Origin: Streptomyces sp. TBY4
GTDB lineage: Bacteria; Actinomycetota; Actinomycetes; Streptomycetales; Streptomycetaceae
Direction of reading: 5' to 3'
Assembly: GCF_024213195.1 (NCBI RefSeq)
Contig: NZ_JANAVF010000006.1
Coordinates: forward strand, 124,001-188,000
Length of the DNA stretch: 64,000 nt
Under the pieces are notes generated by a model. It searched no databases, was not told where the DNA came from, and saw only the letters and a list, made by a program, of their open reading frames with translations. Made by a program: the position numbers and the translations under genes. Shown one piece after another: positions 34,407-45,602 of the stretch; position 1 is the first letter of the stretch; each line of letters begins with the position of its first letter.

Positions 34407-36419
34407 ATGAGCCCGCAGGAGCCGCCGCGGCGGCGGGTGCCCGGGCCCGGGCGGCCCCGGCCCGCCGGGGAACGGGGGCGGGCCACGGCCCGGCCGGGCG
34501 GGGCCAGGCCCGCGACCCGCCGCCCCGCCCCCGCGAGGAAGCCGCACACGATCCGGCTCGGCTCGCCCAAGCCCCGGCTGCGGCTGGTCAGCGTGGGGCT
34601 GACGGTGGTGATGCTGGTGTTCGTCGTACGGCTGCTCCAGGTGCAGGCCGTCGACGCGTCCGCGTACTCCGCCAAGGCCTCGGAGAACCGCTTCGCCAGC
34701 TACACCCTGGCCGCCGAGCGCGGGGAGATCACCGACCGCAAGGGCGTGGCGCTGGCCACCAGCGTGGACGCGTACGACATCACCGCGGACCCGCACATGT
34801 TCACCGTGCAGGAGAGCAAGGCCCCCGACGCCCCCGAGCAGGCCGCGGCCCTCCTCGCCCCGATCCTCGGCAAGGACGCCAAGGAGCTCACCGAGCGCCT
34901 GCAGACGAAGAACACCCGCTACGTGGTCCTCGCGCGCCGCCAGACCCCCCAGGTCTGGAACCAGATCAAGGACCTCAAGAAGGTCTTCGCCGAGAAGGCG
35001 ACCGCGGACAAGAGGAACAGCGGCCCCGGCGCCAACGTCCTGGCCGGCGTGTTCAACGAGCCCAGCAGCAAGCGCGTGTACCCGAACGGCGACCTCGCCG
35101 CCGGGATACTGGGTTACGTCAACGCCGAGGGCAAGGGCGGCGGCGGTCTGGAGTCCTCCCTCGACAAGAAGCTGGCCGGCAAGGACGGGGAGCTCAGGTA
35201 CGCCCAGTCGGGCGGCCGCCGCGTGCCGACCGCCGGGTCCAGCGAGAAGCCCGCCGTGCCCGGCGAGGACATCGAGCTGACGATCGACCGCGACATCCAG
35301 TGGGCCGCGCAGAGCGCGATCACCGAGCAGGTCGCCAAGTCGGAGGCCGACCGCGGGTACGTCATCGTCCAGGACACCACCACCGGTGAGGTCCTCGCGA
35401 TGGCCAACGCCCCCGGCTTCGACCCCAACGACCTCTCCAAGGCCACCTCCGCCGCCATGGGCAACGCCGCGCTCCAGGACGTGTACGAACCCGGCTCCAC
35501 CGCCAAGGTGATGTCGATGGCGGCCGTCCTGGAGGAGAAGAAGGCCCAGCCCGACACCCACGTCGAGGTCCCCAACCGGCTGCACCGCGGCGACCGGCTC
35601 TTCAAGGACGACATCGACCACCCGACCTGGTACCTGACCCTCAACGGGGTCCTGGCCAAGTCCTCCAACATCGGCACCATCCTGGCCACCGGCCAGCTCG
35701 GCCCGACGCAGCCCGAGGCCAACAAGGTCCTGCACTCGTACCTGGACAAGTTCGGCATCGGCCGGCCCACCGGCCTGAACTACCCCGGTGAGTCCCGCGG
35801 CATCCTCGCCCCGCCCGAGAAGTGGTCCACTTCCCAGCAGTACACGATCCCCTTCGGCCAGGGCCTGTCCCTCAACGCCATGCAGGCGGCCTCCGTGTAC
35901 TCGACCATCGCCAACGGCGGGGTCCGCATCGCCCCCACCCTGGTCCGCGGCACCAAGGGCCCCGACGGCCGCTTCACCCCGGCCCCGGCGCCCGCGAAGA
36001 ACCGCGTGGTCAGCAAGGAGACCGCCAAGACCCTCGCGGAAATGCTGGAGTCGGTGGTCGACGACCAGGAGGGCACCGGCACCAAGGCCCGCATCCCCGG
36101 CTACCGGGTCGGCGGCAAGACCGGCACCTCCAACCGGGTGGATCCGGTCACCGGCCGCTACAAGGGCTACACCGCCTCGTTCGCGGGATTCGCACCCGCG
36201 GACAACCCCCGCATCACCGTGTACTGCGCCATCCAGAACCCCACCAAGGGCAGTTACTTCGGTGGCCAGATCTGCGGGCCCATCTACAAGAAGGTCATGG
36301 AGTTCGCCCTCAAGACCCTCCAGATCGCCCCCACCGGAACCGCCCCCGCCGGACTTCCGGTCACCTACGAACCCGGCGCGCAGCCCGGCCCCCGGCCGAG
36401 CCCGCAGCCGGGCCAGTGA
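34407..36419 (+). CDS. ftsI: division transpeptidase FtsI (penicillin-binding protein 3)
   Basis: Class B PBP that crosslinks septal peptidoglycan with FtsW. It has 670 residues: a Pro/Arg-rich cytoplasmic tail (about 1-55), one helix (about 62-80), a dimerisation domain (VQAVDASAYS..RGEITDRKG), then the transpeptidase domain with the active-site SxxK in YEPGSTAKV (about residue 365), SxN in AKSSNIGT (about 420) and KTGTS (about 572). ATG start six bases after the end of the repeat and only a GGGGGT for a ribosome site. There are 45 bp to murE. Confidence 0.95.
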   Translation: MSPQEPPRRRVPGPGRPRPAGERGRATARPGGARPATRRPAPARKPHTIRLGSPKPRLRLVSVGLTVVMLVFVVRLLQVQAVDASAYSAKASENRFASYTLAAERGEITDRKGVALATSVDAYDITADPHMFTVQESKAPDAPEQAAALLAPILGKDAKELTERLQTKNTRYVVLARRQTPQVWNQIKDLKKVFAEKATADKRNSGPGANVLAGVFNEPSSKRVYPNGDLAAGILGYVNAEGKGGGGLESSLDKKLAGKDGELRYAQSGGRRVPTAGSSEKPAVPGEDIELTIDRDIQWAAQSAITEQVAKSEADRGYVIVQDTTTGEVLAMANAPGFDPNDLSKATSAAMGNAALQDVYEPGSTAKVMSMAAVLEEKKAQPDTHVEVPNRLHRGDRLFKDDIDHPTWYLTLNGVLAKSSNIGTILATGQLGPTQPEANKVLHSYLDKFGIGRPTGLNYPGESRGILAPPEKWSTSQQYTIPFGQGLSLNAMQAASVYSTIANGGVRIAPTLVRGTKGPDGRFTPAPAPAKNRVVSKETAKTLAEMLESVVDDQEGTGTKARIPGYRVGGKTGTSNRVDPVTGRYKGYTASFAGFAPADNPRITVYCAIQNPTKGSYFGGQICGPIYKKVMEFALKTLQIAPTGTAPAGLPVTYEPGAQPGPRPSPQPGQ

Positions 36420-36464
36420 CCCCGACCCGGCCGGCCCGCCCCAGAAAAGCGTGAGGCACCATCA

Positions 36465-38174
36465 GTGACAACGATCACCCCCGAATCCGGGAACCACGCG
36501 TCCGCCGCCCCCGAGGCCGGGCCCTCGCTTCGCGAGCGGCCCGCCGGGCCCGGTACGCTCACCGCCGTGCCCCACGCTGATCAGCCCAGAACCACCCAGA
36601 ACGACGCACCGGCAGCGCCGCCGGGAGCGCCACGCCCCCTGTCCGTCCGCCCGACCCCCCTCGGTGAGCTGGCGGAGCTGCTGGGAGTGGAAGTTCCCGG
36701 CGCCCCCAGTGCGCTGACGCGGATCACCGGCATCACGCACGACTCCCGTGCCGTGCGCCCCGGAGACCTCTACGCGGCCCTGCCCGGCGCCAAACTGCAC
36801 GGCGCGGACTTCGCCGCCCAGGCGGCCGCCCTCGGCGCCGCCGCCGTGCTGACCGACCCGGCCGGCGCGGAGCGCGCCGCGGCCACCGGACTCCCGGTCC
36901 TCGCCGTCGCCGACCCGCGCGGCCGGATGGGAGAGCTGGCCGGCGCCGTCTACAACTGGCCGGGCGAGGCCCTGCTCCAGATCGGCATCACCGGCACCTC
37001 CGGGAAGACCACCACGGCGTACCTCGTCGAGGGCGGTCTGCGCGGAGCCGGACGCCGGACGGGGCTCATCGGCACCGTCGAGATGCGCATCGGGGACGAG
37101 GCCATCAAGTCCGAGCGCACCACCCCCGAGGCCACCGACCTCCAGGCGCTCTTCGCGGTCATGCGCGAACGCGGCGTCGAGGCCGTGGCCATGGAGGTGT
37201 CCAGCCACGCCCTGGTGCTCGGCCGGGTCGACGGATGCGTCTTCGACGTGGCCGTCTTCAACAACCTGAGCCCGGAGCACATGGAGTTCCACTCCGACAT
37301 GGAGGACTACTTCCAGGCGAAGGCGCAGCTCTTCGCCGGGCGCCGGGCCCGCGTCGGCGTGATCAACATCGACGACGAGTACGGCCGCCGGCTCGCCAAG
37401 GAGTCGCCGATCCCGGTCGTCACCTTCTCCGCCGCGGGCGACCCGGCCGCCGACTGGCGGGCCGAGGACGTGGTCTCGCGCCACATGGACTCCACGCTGA
37501 CCCTGGTGGGCCCCGCGGGCGAGCGGATCCGGGCCACGGCCCCGCTGCCCGGCCCGTTCAACGTCGCCAACACCGTGGCCGCCGTCGTCACCCTCGCCGT
37601 GGCCGGCCTCGACCCGCAGACCGCCGCCGACGGCGTTGCCGCGGTCCCCGGGGTTCCCGGCCGGCTGGAGCGGGTCGACGCGGGACAGCCGTACCTGGCC
37701 GTCGTGGACTACGCGCACAAGACGGACGCCGTCGAATCGGTCCTGCGGGCCCTGCGCGAGGTCACCACCGGCAAGCTGCACGTCGTACTGGGCTGCGGCG
37801 GCGACCGCGACACCACCAAGCGGGCCCCGATGGGCGCGGCGGCCGCGCGGTTCGCCGACACGGCCGTACTGACCTCCGACAACCCGCGCTCCGAGGACCC
37901 GCTGGCGATCCTCGCCGCGATGTTCCGCGGGGCCGTGTCCGTGCCGCCCGCCGAGCGCGGCGCCGTGCTCGTCGACGCCGACCGGGCGGCGGCCATCGCC
38001 GCGGCCGTCGCGCGCGCCGAGCCGGGGGACACCGTGCTGGTGGCCGGCAAGGGCCACGAGCAGGGCCAGGACACCGCGGGTGTCGTCCGCCCCTTCGACG
38101 ACCGGGCGGTCCTGCGCGCGGCCATCGAGACCCAAGCACGCCAGCGTCCCCGACAGGCCGAGGTGAACCAGTGA
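36465..38174 (+). CDS. murE: UDP-MurNAc-tripeptide synthetase
   Basis: Adds the third stem residue to UDP-MurNAc-Ala-Glu. It has 569 residues, about 60 longer than typical because of a Pro/Ala-rich N-terminus. The ATP loop is ITGTSGKTTTAYL near residue 178. DNPRSEDP near 472 is the motif of enzymes that use diaminopimelate rather than lysine, which fits the LL-DAP wall of Streptomyces. GTG start with GAGGCACC. A GTG at 36567 (MPHADQPRT) would remove the unusual N-terminus and is a real alternative. GTGA overlap with murF. Confidence 0.94.
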   Translation: MTTITPESGNHASAAPEAGPSLRERPAGPGTLTAVPHADQPRTTQNDAPAAPPGAPRPLSVRPTPLGELAELLGVEVPGAPSALTRITGITHDSRAVRPGDLYAALPGAKLHGADFAAQAAALGAAAVLTDPAGAERAAATGLPVLAVADPRGRMGELAGAVYNWPGEALLQIGITGTSGKTTTAYLVEGGLRGAGRRTGLIGTVEMRIGDEAIKSERTTPEATDLQALFAVMRERGVEAVAMEVSSHALVLGRVDGCVFDVAVFNNLSPEHMEFHSDMEDYFQAKAQLFAGRRARVGVINIDDEYGRRLAKESPIPVVTFSAAGDPAADWRAEDVVSRHMDSTLTLVGPAGERIRATAPLPGPFNVANTVAAVVTLAVAGLDPQTAADGVAAVPGVPGRLERVDAGQPYLAVVDYAHKTDAVESVLRALREVTTGKLHVVLGCGGDRDTTKRAPMGAAAARFADTAVLTSDNPRSEDPLAILAAMFRGAVSVPPAERGAVLVDADRAAAIAAAVARAEPGDTVLVAGKGHEQGQDTAGVVRPFDDRAVLRAAIETQARQRPRQAEVNQ

Positions 38175-39589
38175 TCGCCCTTTCCCTCGCCGAGATCGCC
38201 GAGATCACCGGCGGGCAGCCCCACGACATACCGGACCGGTCCGTCCTGGTCACCGGTCCCGTGGTCTACGACTCCCGCGAGGTCGAGGCCGGCAGCCTGT
38301 TCGCCGCCTTCGTCGGGGAGCGGGTCGACGGCCACGACTACGCCGAACGCGCCCTGGCCGCCGGGGCCGTGGCCGTTCTCGCGACCCGTCCCGTCGGCGT
38401 CCCGGCCATCGTCGTCCCCGACGTGGTGGCCGCCCTCGGCGCGCTCGCCCGCGCCGTCGTCGAACGGCTGGGCACCGACGTCGTGGCCCTCACCGGCTCC
38501 GCCGGCAAGACCTCCACCAAGGACCTGATCGCCCAGGTCCTGCAGCACCACGCGCCGACCGTGTGGACCCCCGGAAACCTCAACAACGAGATCGGCCTGC
38601 CGATCACGACGCTGCGGGTCACCGAGGAGACGCAGCACCTGGTCCTGGAGATGGGCGCCCGCGGCATCGGCCACATCGCCTACCTCACCGGACTGACGCC
38701 CCCGCGGATCGGCCTGGTCCTCAACGTCGGCACCGCGCACATCGGGGAGTTCGGCGGCCGGGAGCAGATCGCGCAGGCCAAGGGCGAGCTCGTCGAGGCC
38801 CTGCCGTCCGAGGCGGAGGGCGGCATCGCCGTCCTCAACGCCGATGACCTGCTGGTACGTGCAATGGCCGGGCGCACGAAGGCCCGTACGGTGCTGTTCG
38901 GCGAGGCCGAGGACGCCGACATCCGGGCCACCGAGGTCCGGATGACGGACAGGGGACAGCCTTCGTTCACATTGCGAACACCGACCGGGTGCAGCGACGT
39001 GACCTTGCGGCTGTACGGTGAGCACCACGTGTCGAACGCGCTCGCCGCGGCCGCCGTCGCCCACGTACTGGGCATGTCAGCACAGGAGATCGCCACCGCG
39101 CTCTCCGGAGCGGGCAGCCTGTCCCGGTGGCGGATGGAGGTCACCGAGCGGGCGGACGGCGTGACGATCGTCAACGACGCCTACAACGCAAACCCCGAGT
39201 CCATGCGGGCCGCACTGCGCGCACTCGCCGCGATGGGCGGTGCCGGCAAGGCGAACGGGGGCCGCACGTGGGCGGTGCTCGGCCCGATGGCCGAGCTCGG
39301 GGACGACGCGCTCGCCGAGCACGACGCGGTCGGACGGCTTGTCGTCCGGCTCAACGTGAGCAAGCTGGTCGCGGTCGGGGGCAGGGAAGCCTCCTGGCTG
39401 CAACTGGGCGCATATAACGAGGGTTCGTGGGGTGAGGAGTCGGTGCTCGTGTCCGACGCGCAGGCGGCGGTCGACCTGTTGCGCAGTGAGCTGCGCCCGG
39501 GAGACGTCGTGCTGGTGAAGGCTTCCAGGTCAGCCGGCCTGGAGCGGGTGGCGCAGGCCCTGCTCGACGGCGAGGTCGCCGGCCGATGA
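38171..39589 (+). CDS. murF: UDP-MurNAc-tripeptide--D-Ala-D-Ala ligase
   Basis: Completes the UDP-MurNAc pentapeptide by adding D-Ala-D-Ala. It has 472 residues. The N-terminal substrate domain begins [15 protein letters not shown]. The ATP loop is [15 protein letters not shown] near residue 107, with NLNNEIGLP next. [16 protein letters not shown] and [16 protein letters not shown] (about 337) are family signatures. GTG start overlapping murE by four bases; the stop overlaps mraY by four. Confidence 0.96.
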   Translation: MIALSLAEIAEITGGQPHDIPDRSVLVTGPVVYDSREVEAGSLFAAFVGERVDGHDYAERALAAGAVAVLATRPVGVPAIVVPDVVAALGALARAVVERLGTDVVALTGSAGKTSTKDLIAQVLQHHAPTVWTPGNLNNEIGLPITTLRVTEETQHLVLEMGARGIGHIAYLTGLTPPRIGLVLNVGTAHIGEFGGREQIAQAKGELVEALPSEAEGGIAVLNADDLLVRAMAGRTKARTVLFGEAEDADIRATEVRMTDRGQPSFTLRTPTGCSDVTLRLYGEHHVSNALAAAAVAHVLGMSAQEIATALSGAGSLSRWRMEVTERADGVTIVNDAYNANPESMRAALRALAAMGGAGKANGGRTWAVLGPMAELGDDALAEHDAVGRLVVRLNVSKLVAVGGREASWLQLGAYNEGSWGEESVLVSDAQAAVDLLRSELRPGDVVLVKASRSAGLERVAQALLDGEVAGR

Positions 39590-40656
39590 GGCAGATCCTG
39601 TTCTCCGGAGTCATCGGACTCTTCCTCACGCTCATCGGCACCCCGCTGCTGATCAAGGGTCTGGCCCGCAAGGGCTACGGCCAGTTCATCCGGGACGACG
39701 GGCCGCGCGGTCACGCCGGGAAGAAGGGCACGCCCACCATGGGCGGCATCTCCTTCATCCTGGCCACGCTGATCGCGTACGCCCTCACCAAGGTGATCAC
39801 CGGAAGCCAGCCGACCTTCTCGGGCCTGCTCGTCCTCCTGCTGATGGCGGGCATGGGCCTGGTCGGCTTCCTCGACGACTACATCAAGATCGTCAAGCAG
39901 CGTTCGCTCGGTCTGCGGGCCAAGGCCAAGATGGCCGGCCAGCTGATCGTCGGCATCGCCTTCGCGGTGCTCGCGCTGCAGTTCAAGGACGCGCGCGGAC
40001 TGGCGCCGGCCTCCACCAAGCTGTCGTTCGTCACGGACTTCGGCTGGTCGATCGGCCCCGTGCTGTTCGTGGTCTGGGCCCTGTTCATGATCCTGGCGAT
40101 GTCCAACGGCGTGAACCTGACCGACGGTCTGGACGGCCTGGCCACCGGCGCCGCCGTGATGGTCTTCGGCGCCTACACCTTCATCGGCGTCTGGCAGTAC
40201 CAGGAGTCCTGCGCCAACGCGCAGACCCTGACCAACCCGGCCGCCTGTTTCGAGGTGCGCGACCCACTGGACCTCGCGGTCGTCGCCGCCGCCCTGATGG
40301 GCGCCTGCTTCGGCTTCCTGTGGTGGAACACCTCGCCGGCCAAGATCTTCATGGGCGACACCGGTTCGCTGGCCCTCGGCGGCGCGCTCGCCGGCCTCGC
40401 GATCTGCTCCCGCACCGAGTTCCTGATGGCGCTCCTCGGCGGCCTCTTCGTCCTGATCACCATGTCGGTCGTCATCCAGGTCGGCTCCTTCAAGCTGACC
40501 GGCAAGCGCGTCTTCCGGATGGCACCGCTGCAGCACCACTTCGAACTCAAGGGGTGGTCGGAGGTCCTCGTCGTCGTCCGGTTCTGGATCATCCAGGGCA
40601 TGTGCGTGATCGTGGGCCTGGGAGTCTTCTACGCGGGATGGGCAGCCGACAAGTGA
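39586..40656 (+). CDS. mraY: phospho-MurNAc-pentapeptide transferase
   Basis: Makes lipid I by moving phospho-MurNAc-pentapeptide onto undecaprenyl phosphate at the cytoplasmic membrane. It has 356 residues and ten predicted helices. Conserved polar loops are visible: [13 protein letters not shown] (about residue 45), GFLDDYIKI with catalytic Asp pair (about 90), [12 protein letters not shown] (about 180), [14 protein letters not shown] (about 258) and [11 protein letters not shown] (about 310). This is the target of tunicamycin-class and muraymycin-class antibiotics. ATG start in an ATGA overlap. Confidence 0.97.
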   Translation: MRQILFSGVIGLFLTLIGTPLLIKGLARKGYGQFIRDDGPRGHAGKKGTPTMGGISFILATLIAYALTKVITGSQPTFSGLLVLLLMAGMGLVGFLDDYIKIVKQRSLGLRAKAKMAGQLIVGIAFAVLALQFKDARGLAPASTKLSFVTDFGWSIGPVLFVVWALFMILAMSNGVNLTDGLDGLATGAAVMVFGAYTFIGVWQYQESCANAQTLTNPAACFEVRDPLDLAVVAAALMGACFGFLWWNTSPAKIFMGDTGSLALGGALAGLAICSRTEFLMALLGGLFVLITMSVVIQVGSFKLTGKRVFRMAPLQHHFELKGWSEVLVVVRFWIIQGMCVIVGLGVFYAGWAADK

Positions 40657-42107
40657 CCGCCTGGCACGGCAAGAACATCACCGTCGCCGGCCTCGGCGTG
40701 AGCGGCATCAGCGCCGCGCGCGCCCTGGCCGGGCTGGGTGCGCTCGTCACTGTCGTGGACGGGGGCGACAGCGAGGGCCACCGCACACGGGCCGCGGAGC
40801 TGGAGGCGGCGGGCATCTCCGTACGCCTGGGCGACGCCCAGACCCTGCCGGAGGGGACCGGCCTGGTCGTCACCTCGCCCGGCTGGAAGCCCGACAGCCC
40901 GCTGTTCGCGGCAGCCGCCGCGGCCGGCGTGGACGTGGTCGGCGACGTCGAGATCGCCTGGCTGCTGCGCGAGGTTGCGGAGGACCTGCGCGCCGCCCGT
41001 TCCGGCGAGCCCCGCAGGGAACCGGCCCCGTGGCTGGCGATCACCGGGACCAACGGCAAGACCACCACCACCCAGATGCTCGCCTCGATCCTGAAGGCGG
41101 CCGGTCTCAGGACGGCCGCCGTCGGGAACATCGGCACCCCGATCATCGACGTGGTGCTCGGCGAGGAGCAGTACGACGTACTCGCCGTCGAGCTCTCCAG
41201 CTACCAGCTGCACTGGGCGCCCTCGGTGCGCCCCCACTCCGCGGCCGTCCTGAACCTGGCCCCGGACCACCTCGACTGGCACGGCTCGATGGAGGCGTAC
41301 GCCGCCGACAAGGGCCGGATCTACGAGGGCAACACGGTCGCGTGCGTCTACAACGCCGCGGACAGGGCCACCGAGGACCTGGTCGTCGAGGCCGACGTCG
41401 AAGAGGGCTGCCGGGCCATCGGCTTCACCCTCGGCGCCCCCGGCCCCTCCATGTTCGGCGTCGTCGACGGCATCCTCGTCGACCGGGCCTTCGTGGCGAA
41501 CCGGCAGAAGAACGCCCAGGAACTCGCCGAGGTCGCGGACGTCAACCCGCCGGCCCCGCACAACATCGCCAACGCCCTCGCGGCCGCGGCCCTGGCCCGC
41601 GCCTTCGGCGTGGAGCCGCGCGCCGTCCGCGACGGACTGCGCGACTTCCGGCCGGACGCCCACCGGGTCAGCCACGTGGACGAGGTGGGCGGGGTCACCT
41701 ACGTCGACGACTCCAAGGCCACCAACACCCACGCCGCGGAAGCCTCCCTGGCGGCCTTCGAGCCGGTGGTCTGGATCGCCGGCGGCCTCGCCAAGGGCGC
41801 GACCTTCGACGAGCTCGTGCAGAAGGCCGGGAAGCGGCTGCGGGGCGCCGTCCTGATCGGCGCCGACCGGGCCCTGATCGCCGAGGCACTGGCGCGACAC
41901 GCCCCGGAGGTCCCGGTCGTGGACCTCGCACGGACCGACACTGGGGCGATGCTCGCGGCGGTCCGGGAAGCGGCCCGGCTCGCGGAGCCCGGCGACACGG
42001 TCCTGCTGGCACCGGCCTGTGCCTCGATGGACATGTTCGCGAACTACGGCAAGCGTGGGGATGCGTTCGCCGACGCGGTGCGCGAACTGGCCGCCGAGCG
42101 GGCCTAG
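40638..42107 (+). CDS. murD: UDP-MurNAc-L-Ala--D-Glu ligase
   Basis: Adds D-glutamate to UDP-MurNAc-L-Ala. It has 489 residues. An N-terminal Rossmann-like motif [20 protein letters not shown] loop [14 protein letters not shown] near residue 135, [23 protein letters not shown], and C-terminal [18 protein letters not shown] are Mur ligase signatures. The start is uncertain: ATG 40638 overlaps mraY by 19 bp, and GTG 40653 would give the GTGA overlap common in this cluster and a protein five residues shorter. Confidence 0.95.
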   Translation: MGSRQVTAWHGKNITVAGLGVSGISAARALAGLGALVTVVDGGDSEGHRTRAAELEAAGISVRLGDAQTLPEGTGLVVTSPGWKPDSPLFAAAAAAGVDVVGDVEIAWLLREVAEDLRAARSGEPRREPAPWLAITGTNGKTTTTQMLASILKAAGLRTAAVGNIGTPIIDVVLGEEQYDVLAVELSSYQLHWAPSVRPHSAAVLNLAPDHLDWHGSMEAYAADKGRIYEGNTVACVYNAADRATEDLVVEADVEEGCRAIGFTLGAPGPSMFGVVDGILVDRAFVANRQKNAQELAEVADVNPPAPHNIANALAAAALARAFGVEPRAVRDGLRDFRPDAHRVSHVDEVGGVTYVDDSKATNTHAAEASLAAFEPVVWIAGGLAKGATFDELVQKAGKRLRGAVLIGADRALIAEALARHAPEVPVVDLARTDTGAMLAAVREAARLAEPGDTVLLAPACASMDMFANYGKRGDAFADAVRELAAERA

Positions 42108-42184
42108 GTCCGGCCCGACCCGGGGCAGGTTCCCTCCGGCCGACCGGCTGCTCGCCTCGTACGAGTTGGAGGGGAAGATCACAG

Positions 42185-43594
42185 ATGCCGGCCAAGCAAG
42201 TGCTGCCGGGGCGGCGGCCGTCCACCGACAAGAGCGCCAAACCCGGTGCCCCCAGGGCGCCCAGGGCCGGCCGGGGGGTGCTGGGCGGCAGAGGTCGCCC
42301 CGCCGCACGTCCGCGGCGGCCCGCCGGCGGCGGGCCGCTGACCCGGCTGCGGCGTACGCACCGGCAGTTGCGCCGGGCCTGGGACCGGCCCCTCACGGCG
42401 TATTACCTGATCTTCGGCAGCTCGCTGCTCATCACCGTGCTCGGCCTGGTGATGGTCTACTCGGCCTCCATGATCAAGGCGCTCCAGCTCGGCCTGGGCG
42501 ACGCGTACTTCTTCAAGAAGCAGTTCCTGGCGGCCGCGATCGGCACCGGACTGCTCCTGATCGCCTCCCGGATGCCCGTCAAGCTCCACCGGGCCCTGTC
42601 CTATCCGGTGCTCACCGGCACGCTCTTCCTGATGGTCCTGGTCCAGGTCCCCGGGATAGGAGTGTCGATCAACGGCAACCAGAATTGGATCTCCCTTGGC
42701 GGTCCGTTCATGCTGCAGCCCAGTGAGTTCGGCAAACTGGCCCTCATCCTCTGGGGCGCCGACCTGCTGGCGCGCAAGGGCGACAAGGACCTGCTGAGCC
42801 AGTGGAAGCACCTGCTGGTGCCGCTGGTCCCGGTCACCTTCCTGCTGCTCGGGCTCATCATGCTGGGCGGGGACATGGGCACCGCGATGATCCTCGGCGC
42901 CATCCTGTTCGGCCTGCTGTGGCTGGCCGGGGCCCCGACGCGGATGTTCGCGACGGTCCTGGCCCTTGCGGGCGTGCTCGTGGCGCTGCTCATCAAGACC
43001 AGCCCGCACCGCATGGACCGGCTCCAGTGCATCGGAGTGACCGAACTGCCCGAGAACGGCCTGTGCTGGCAGGCCGTCCACGGAATCTACGCCCTCGCCT
43101 CAGGCGGATGGTTCGGTTCCGGACTGGGTGCCAGTGTGGAAAAATGGGGGCAACTGCCGGAGGCCCACACCGACTTCATCTTCGCCATCACCGGCGAGGA
43201 ACTGGGGCTGGCGGGGACGCTGTCGGTGCTCGCCCTGTTCGCGGCCCTAGGCTATGCGGGTATCCGCGTGGCCGGACGCACGGAGGACCCCTTCGTACGG
43301 TTTGCCGCGGGAGGCGTGACCACCTGGATCACGGCGCAGGCCGTGATCAACATCGGGGCGGTGCTCGGCCTGCTGCCGATCGCCGGGGTTCCGCTCCCGC
43401 TGTTCTCCTACGGCGGGTCAGCCTTGCTGCCGACCATGTTCGCGGTCGGACTGCTCATCGCCTTCGCGCGGGAGGAGCCGGCGGCACGGGCGGCGCTCGC
43501 GATGCGGAGGCCCAAGAACGGCCGGACGCGGACCGGGCAGAGATGGAAGTCGATGGGACGGCGCGTCAAGAAGCGTCCGTCCGGAGAGCGGTGA
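42185..43594 (+). CDS. ftsW: septal peptidoglycan polymerase FtsW
   Basis: SEDS glycosyltransferase that polymerises lipid II together with FtsI. It has 469 residues. A basic disordered N-terminus (about 1-65) precedes ten helices. NQNWISLGGPFMLQPSEFGKLALI (about 165-188), EAHTDFIFAITGEELGL with the catalytic Asp region (about 320), and PLPLFSYGGSALLPTM (about 400) are SEDS signatures. ATG with GGAGGGGAAG. It is separated from murD by 77 bp and precedes murG by six bases. Confidence 0.96.
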   Translation: MPAKQVLPGRRPSTDKSAKPGAPRAPRAGRGVLGGRGRPAARPRRPAGGGPLTRLRRTHRQLRRAWDRPLTAYYLIFGSSLLITVLGLVMVYSASMIKALQLGLGDAYFFKKQFLAAAIGTGLLLIASRMPVKLHRALSYPVLTGTLFLMVLVQVPGIGVSINGNQNWISLGGPFMLQPSEFGKLALILWGADLLARKGDKDLLSQWKHLLVPLVPVTFLLLGLIMLGGDMGTAMILGAILFGLLWLAGAPTRMFATVLALAGVLVALLIKTSPHRMDRLQCIGVTELPENGLCWQAVHGIYALASGGWFGSGLGASVEKWGQLPEAHTDFIFAITGEELGLAGTLSVLALFAALGYAGIRVAGRTEDPFVRFAAGGVTTWITAQAVINIGAVLGLLPIAGVPLPLFSYGGSALLPTMFAVGLLIAFAREEPAARAALAMRRPKNGRTRTGQRWKSMGRRVKKRPSGER

Positions 43595-43600
43595 TTTTCC

Positions 43601-44695
43601 GTGCATGTCGTACTCGCCGGTGGGGGGACCGCCGGCCACATCGAGCCGGCGCTCGCCCTCGCGGACGCCCTGCGCAGGCAGGACCCTTCCGTGGGCATCA
43701 CCGCCCTCGGCACGGAACGCGGACTCGAAACCCGCCTGGTGCCCGAGCGCGGCTACGAGCTGGGACTGATCCCGGCCGTCCCGCTGCCCCGCAGGCCCAC
43801 GCCCGAGCTGATCACCGTCCCGGGACGGCTGCGCGGCACCATCAAGGCCGCGGAGGAGATCCTGATCCGCACCAAGGCCGACTGCGTCGTCGGATTCGGC
43901 GGCTACGTGGCCCTGCCCGGCTACCTCGCGGCCAAGCGCCTCGGGGTGCCGATCATCGTCCACGAGGCCAACGCCCGGCCCGGACTGGCCAACAAGATCG
44001 GCTCCCGGTACGCGTTCGCCGTCGCGGTCTCCACCCCCGACAGCAAACTGCGCGGCGCCCGCTACGTGGGCATCCCGCTGCGCCGCTCCATCTCCACCCT
44101 CGACCGGGCCCTGGTCCGCCCGGAGGCGCGCGCCGCCTTCGGCCTGGACCCCAACCTGCCGACGCTGCTGGTCTCCGGCGGTTCGCAGGGCGCCCGCCGC
44201 CTCAACGAGACGATCGAGCAGATCGCGCCGACCCTCCAGCGCTCCGGGGTCCAGATCCTGCACGCGGTCGGCCCGAAGAACGAACTGCCGCGTGTCGACA
44301 ACATGCCCGGGATGCCGCCGTATGTGCCGGTACCGTACCTGGACCGGATGGATCTCGCGTACGCCGCGGCCGACATGATGCTCTGCCGCGCGGGCGCGAT
44401 GACCGTCGCCGAACTGTCCGCCGTCGGGCTGCCCGCCGCCTACGTCCCGCTGCCGATCGGCAACGGCGAACAGCGGCTCAACGCCCAGCCGGTGGTCAAG
44501 GCCGGCGGCGGCCTGCTCGTGGACGACGCGGAACTGACGCCCCAGTGGGTGCAGAGCCAGGTCCTCCCGGTGCTCGCCGACCCGCACCGGCTGTACGAGA
44601 TGTCCCGCGCCGCCGCCGAGTTCGGCCGCCGGGACGCGGACGAGCTCCTCGTCGGCATGGTGTACGAGGCGATCGCAGCCAACAGAGCCCGCTGA
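43601..44695 (+). CDS. murG: lipid II synthase (UDP-GlcNAc:lipid I transferase)
   Basis: Adds GlcNAc to lipid I at the inner face of the membrane. It has 364 residues, GT28 family. [22 protein letters not shown] opens the acceptor domain, [34 protein letters not shown] contains the conserved His-Glu, [12 protein letters not shown] starts the donor domain, and [18 protein letters not shown] with QRLNAQ form the UDP-GlcNAc site. GTG start. A paralogue lies at 60.9-62.2 kb on the other strand. Confidence 0.96.
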   Translation: MHVVLAGGGTAGHIEPALALADALRRQDPSVGITALGTERGLETRLVPERGYELGLIPAVPLPRRPTPELITVPGRLRGTIKAAEEILIRTKADCVVGFGGYVALPGYLAAKRLGVPIIVHEANARPGLANKIGSRYAFAVAVSTPDSKLRGARYVGIPLRRSISTLDRALVRPEARAAFGLDPNLPTLLVSGGSQGARRLNETIEQIAPTLQRSGVQILHAVGPKNELPRVDNMPGMPPYVPVPYLDRMDLAYAAADMMLCRAGAMTVAELSAVGLPAAYVPLPIGNGEQRLNAQPVVKAGGGLLVDDAELTPQWVQSQVLPVLADPHRLYEMSRAAAEFGRRDADELLVGMVYEAIAANRAR

Positions 44696-44726
44696 CGCGG
44701 GAAGCACCGACGCAGGAGGCACAGGA

Positions 44727-45602
44727 GTGGCCGGAGCGAGCACCGCGCGCCGTGGCGGTCCGGGAGCCGCCGGGAAGGGCTCCGGCCCCCTCCGGCGGCT
44801 GGGGACCCCGAAGGCCCCCAAGCCGCCGAAGCCGCCCGGGGGATCCGGCCCGGGGGGACCCCGCGGGCCGCGCCCCGGCGGGCGGCTCCCGGGAGGACTG
44901 CGCCGGGGTCCCCTCGTGGTGGCCTGCACGGTCCTCGCCCTGCTGCTGGCCGCCGGCTGCACCTGGGTGCTCTACGGCTCCTCCTGGCTCCGGGTCGAGA
45001 AGGTCACCGCGGCCGGCACCGAGGTCCTGACCCGGGACCAGGTGCTGGCGGCGGCGGCCGTTCCGGTCGGCGCACCCCTGGTGTCCGTGGACACCGACGA
45101 GATCGAAGCCCGGCTCCGCGGCCGCCTGCCCCGTATCGATTCGGTCGATGTGGTGCGGGCCTGGCCGCACGGAATCGGGTTGAAGGTGACGGAACGCAAA
45201 CCCGTTCTGCTCATCAGGAAGGACGCGCAGTTCGTGGAAGTGGACGGTTCCGGTGTGCGATTCGACACGGTCGGACAAGCACCGGAAGGCGTTCCGCTCC
45301 TCGACCTGAGCGCCCAGCAGTCTCCGAGCGGCCGCCGTTTCGACGAGGAACGGCTGCTGCGCGAGGCCGTCGGGATCGCCGGAGTCCTTCCGGAACCCGT
45401 CCGCAAGGAGACCGTGCAGGTCAAGGTCCGGTCCTACGACTCGGTGGTACTGGAGTTGACCGGCGGCCGAACGGTGGTCTGGGGGAGCGGCGAACAGGGC
45501 GAGGCGAAGGGCCGGGCACTGACCGCACTCCTGAAGGCCTCGCCCAAGGCTGACCGATTCGACGTGAGCGTCCCCACCGCCCCGGCGGTGTCCGGTAGTT
45601 GA
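44727..45602 (+). CDS. ftsQ: cell division protein FtsQ
   Basis: A bitopic divisome scaffold (291 residues). A Pro/Gly/Arg-rich cytoplasmic segment (about 1-65) precedes one helix (about 70-92). A POTRA domain follows, beginning WLRVEKVTAAGTEVLTRDQVLAAAAVPVGAPLVSVDTDEIEARLR, then the FtsQ-type beta domain (SVDVVRAWPHGIGLKVTERKPV). GTG start with AGGAGG. It is followed by the 280-bp ftsZ control region. Confidence 0.93.
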   Translation: MAGASTARRGGPGAAGKGSGPLRRLGTPKAPKPPKPPGGSGPGGPRGPRPGGRLPGGLRRGPLVVACTVLALLLAAGCTWVLYGSSWLRVEKVTAAGTEVLTRDQVLAAAAVPVGAPLVSVDTDEIEARLRGRLPRIDSVDVVRAWPHGIGLKVTERKPVLLIRKDAQFVEVDGSGVRFDTVGQAPEGVPLLDLSAQQSPSGRRFDEERLLREAVGIAGVLPEPVRKETVQVKVRSYDSVVLELTGGRTVVWGSGEQGEAKGRALTALLKASPKADRFDVSVPTAPAVSGS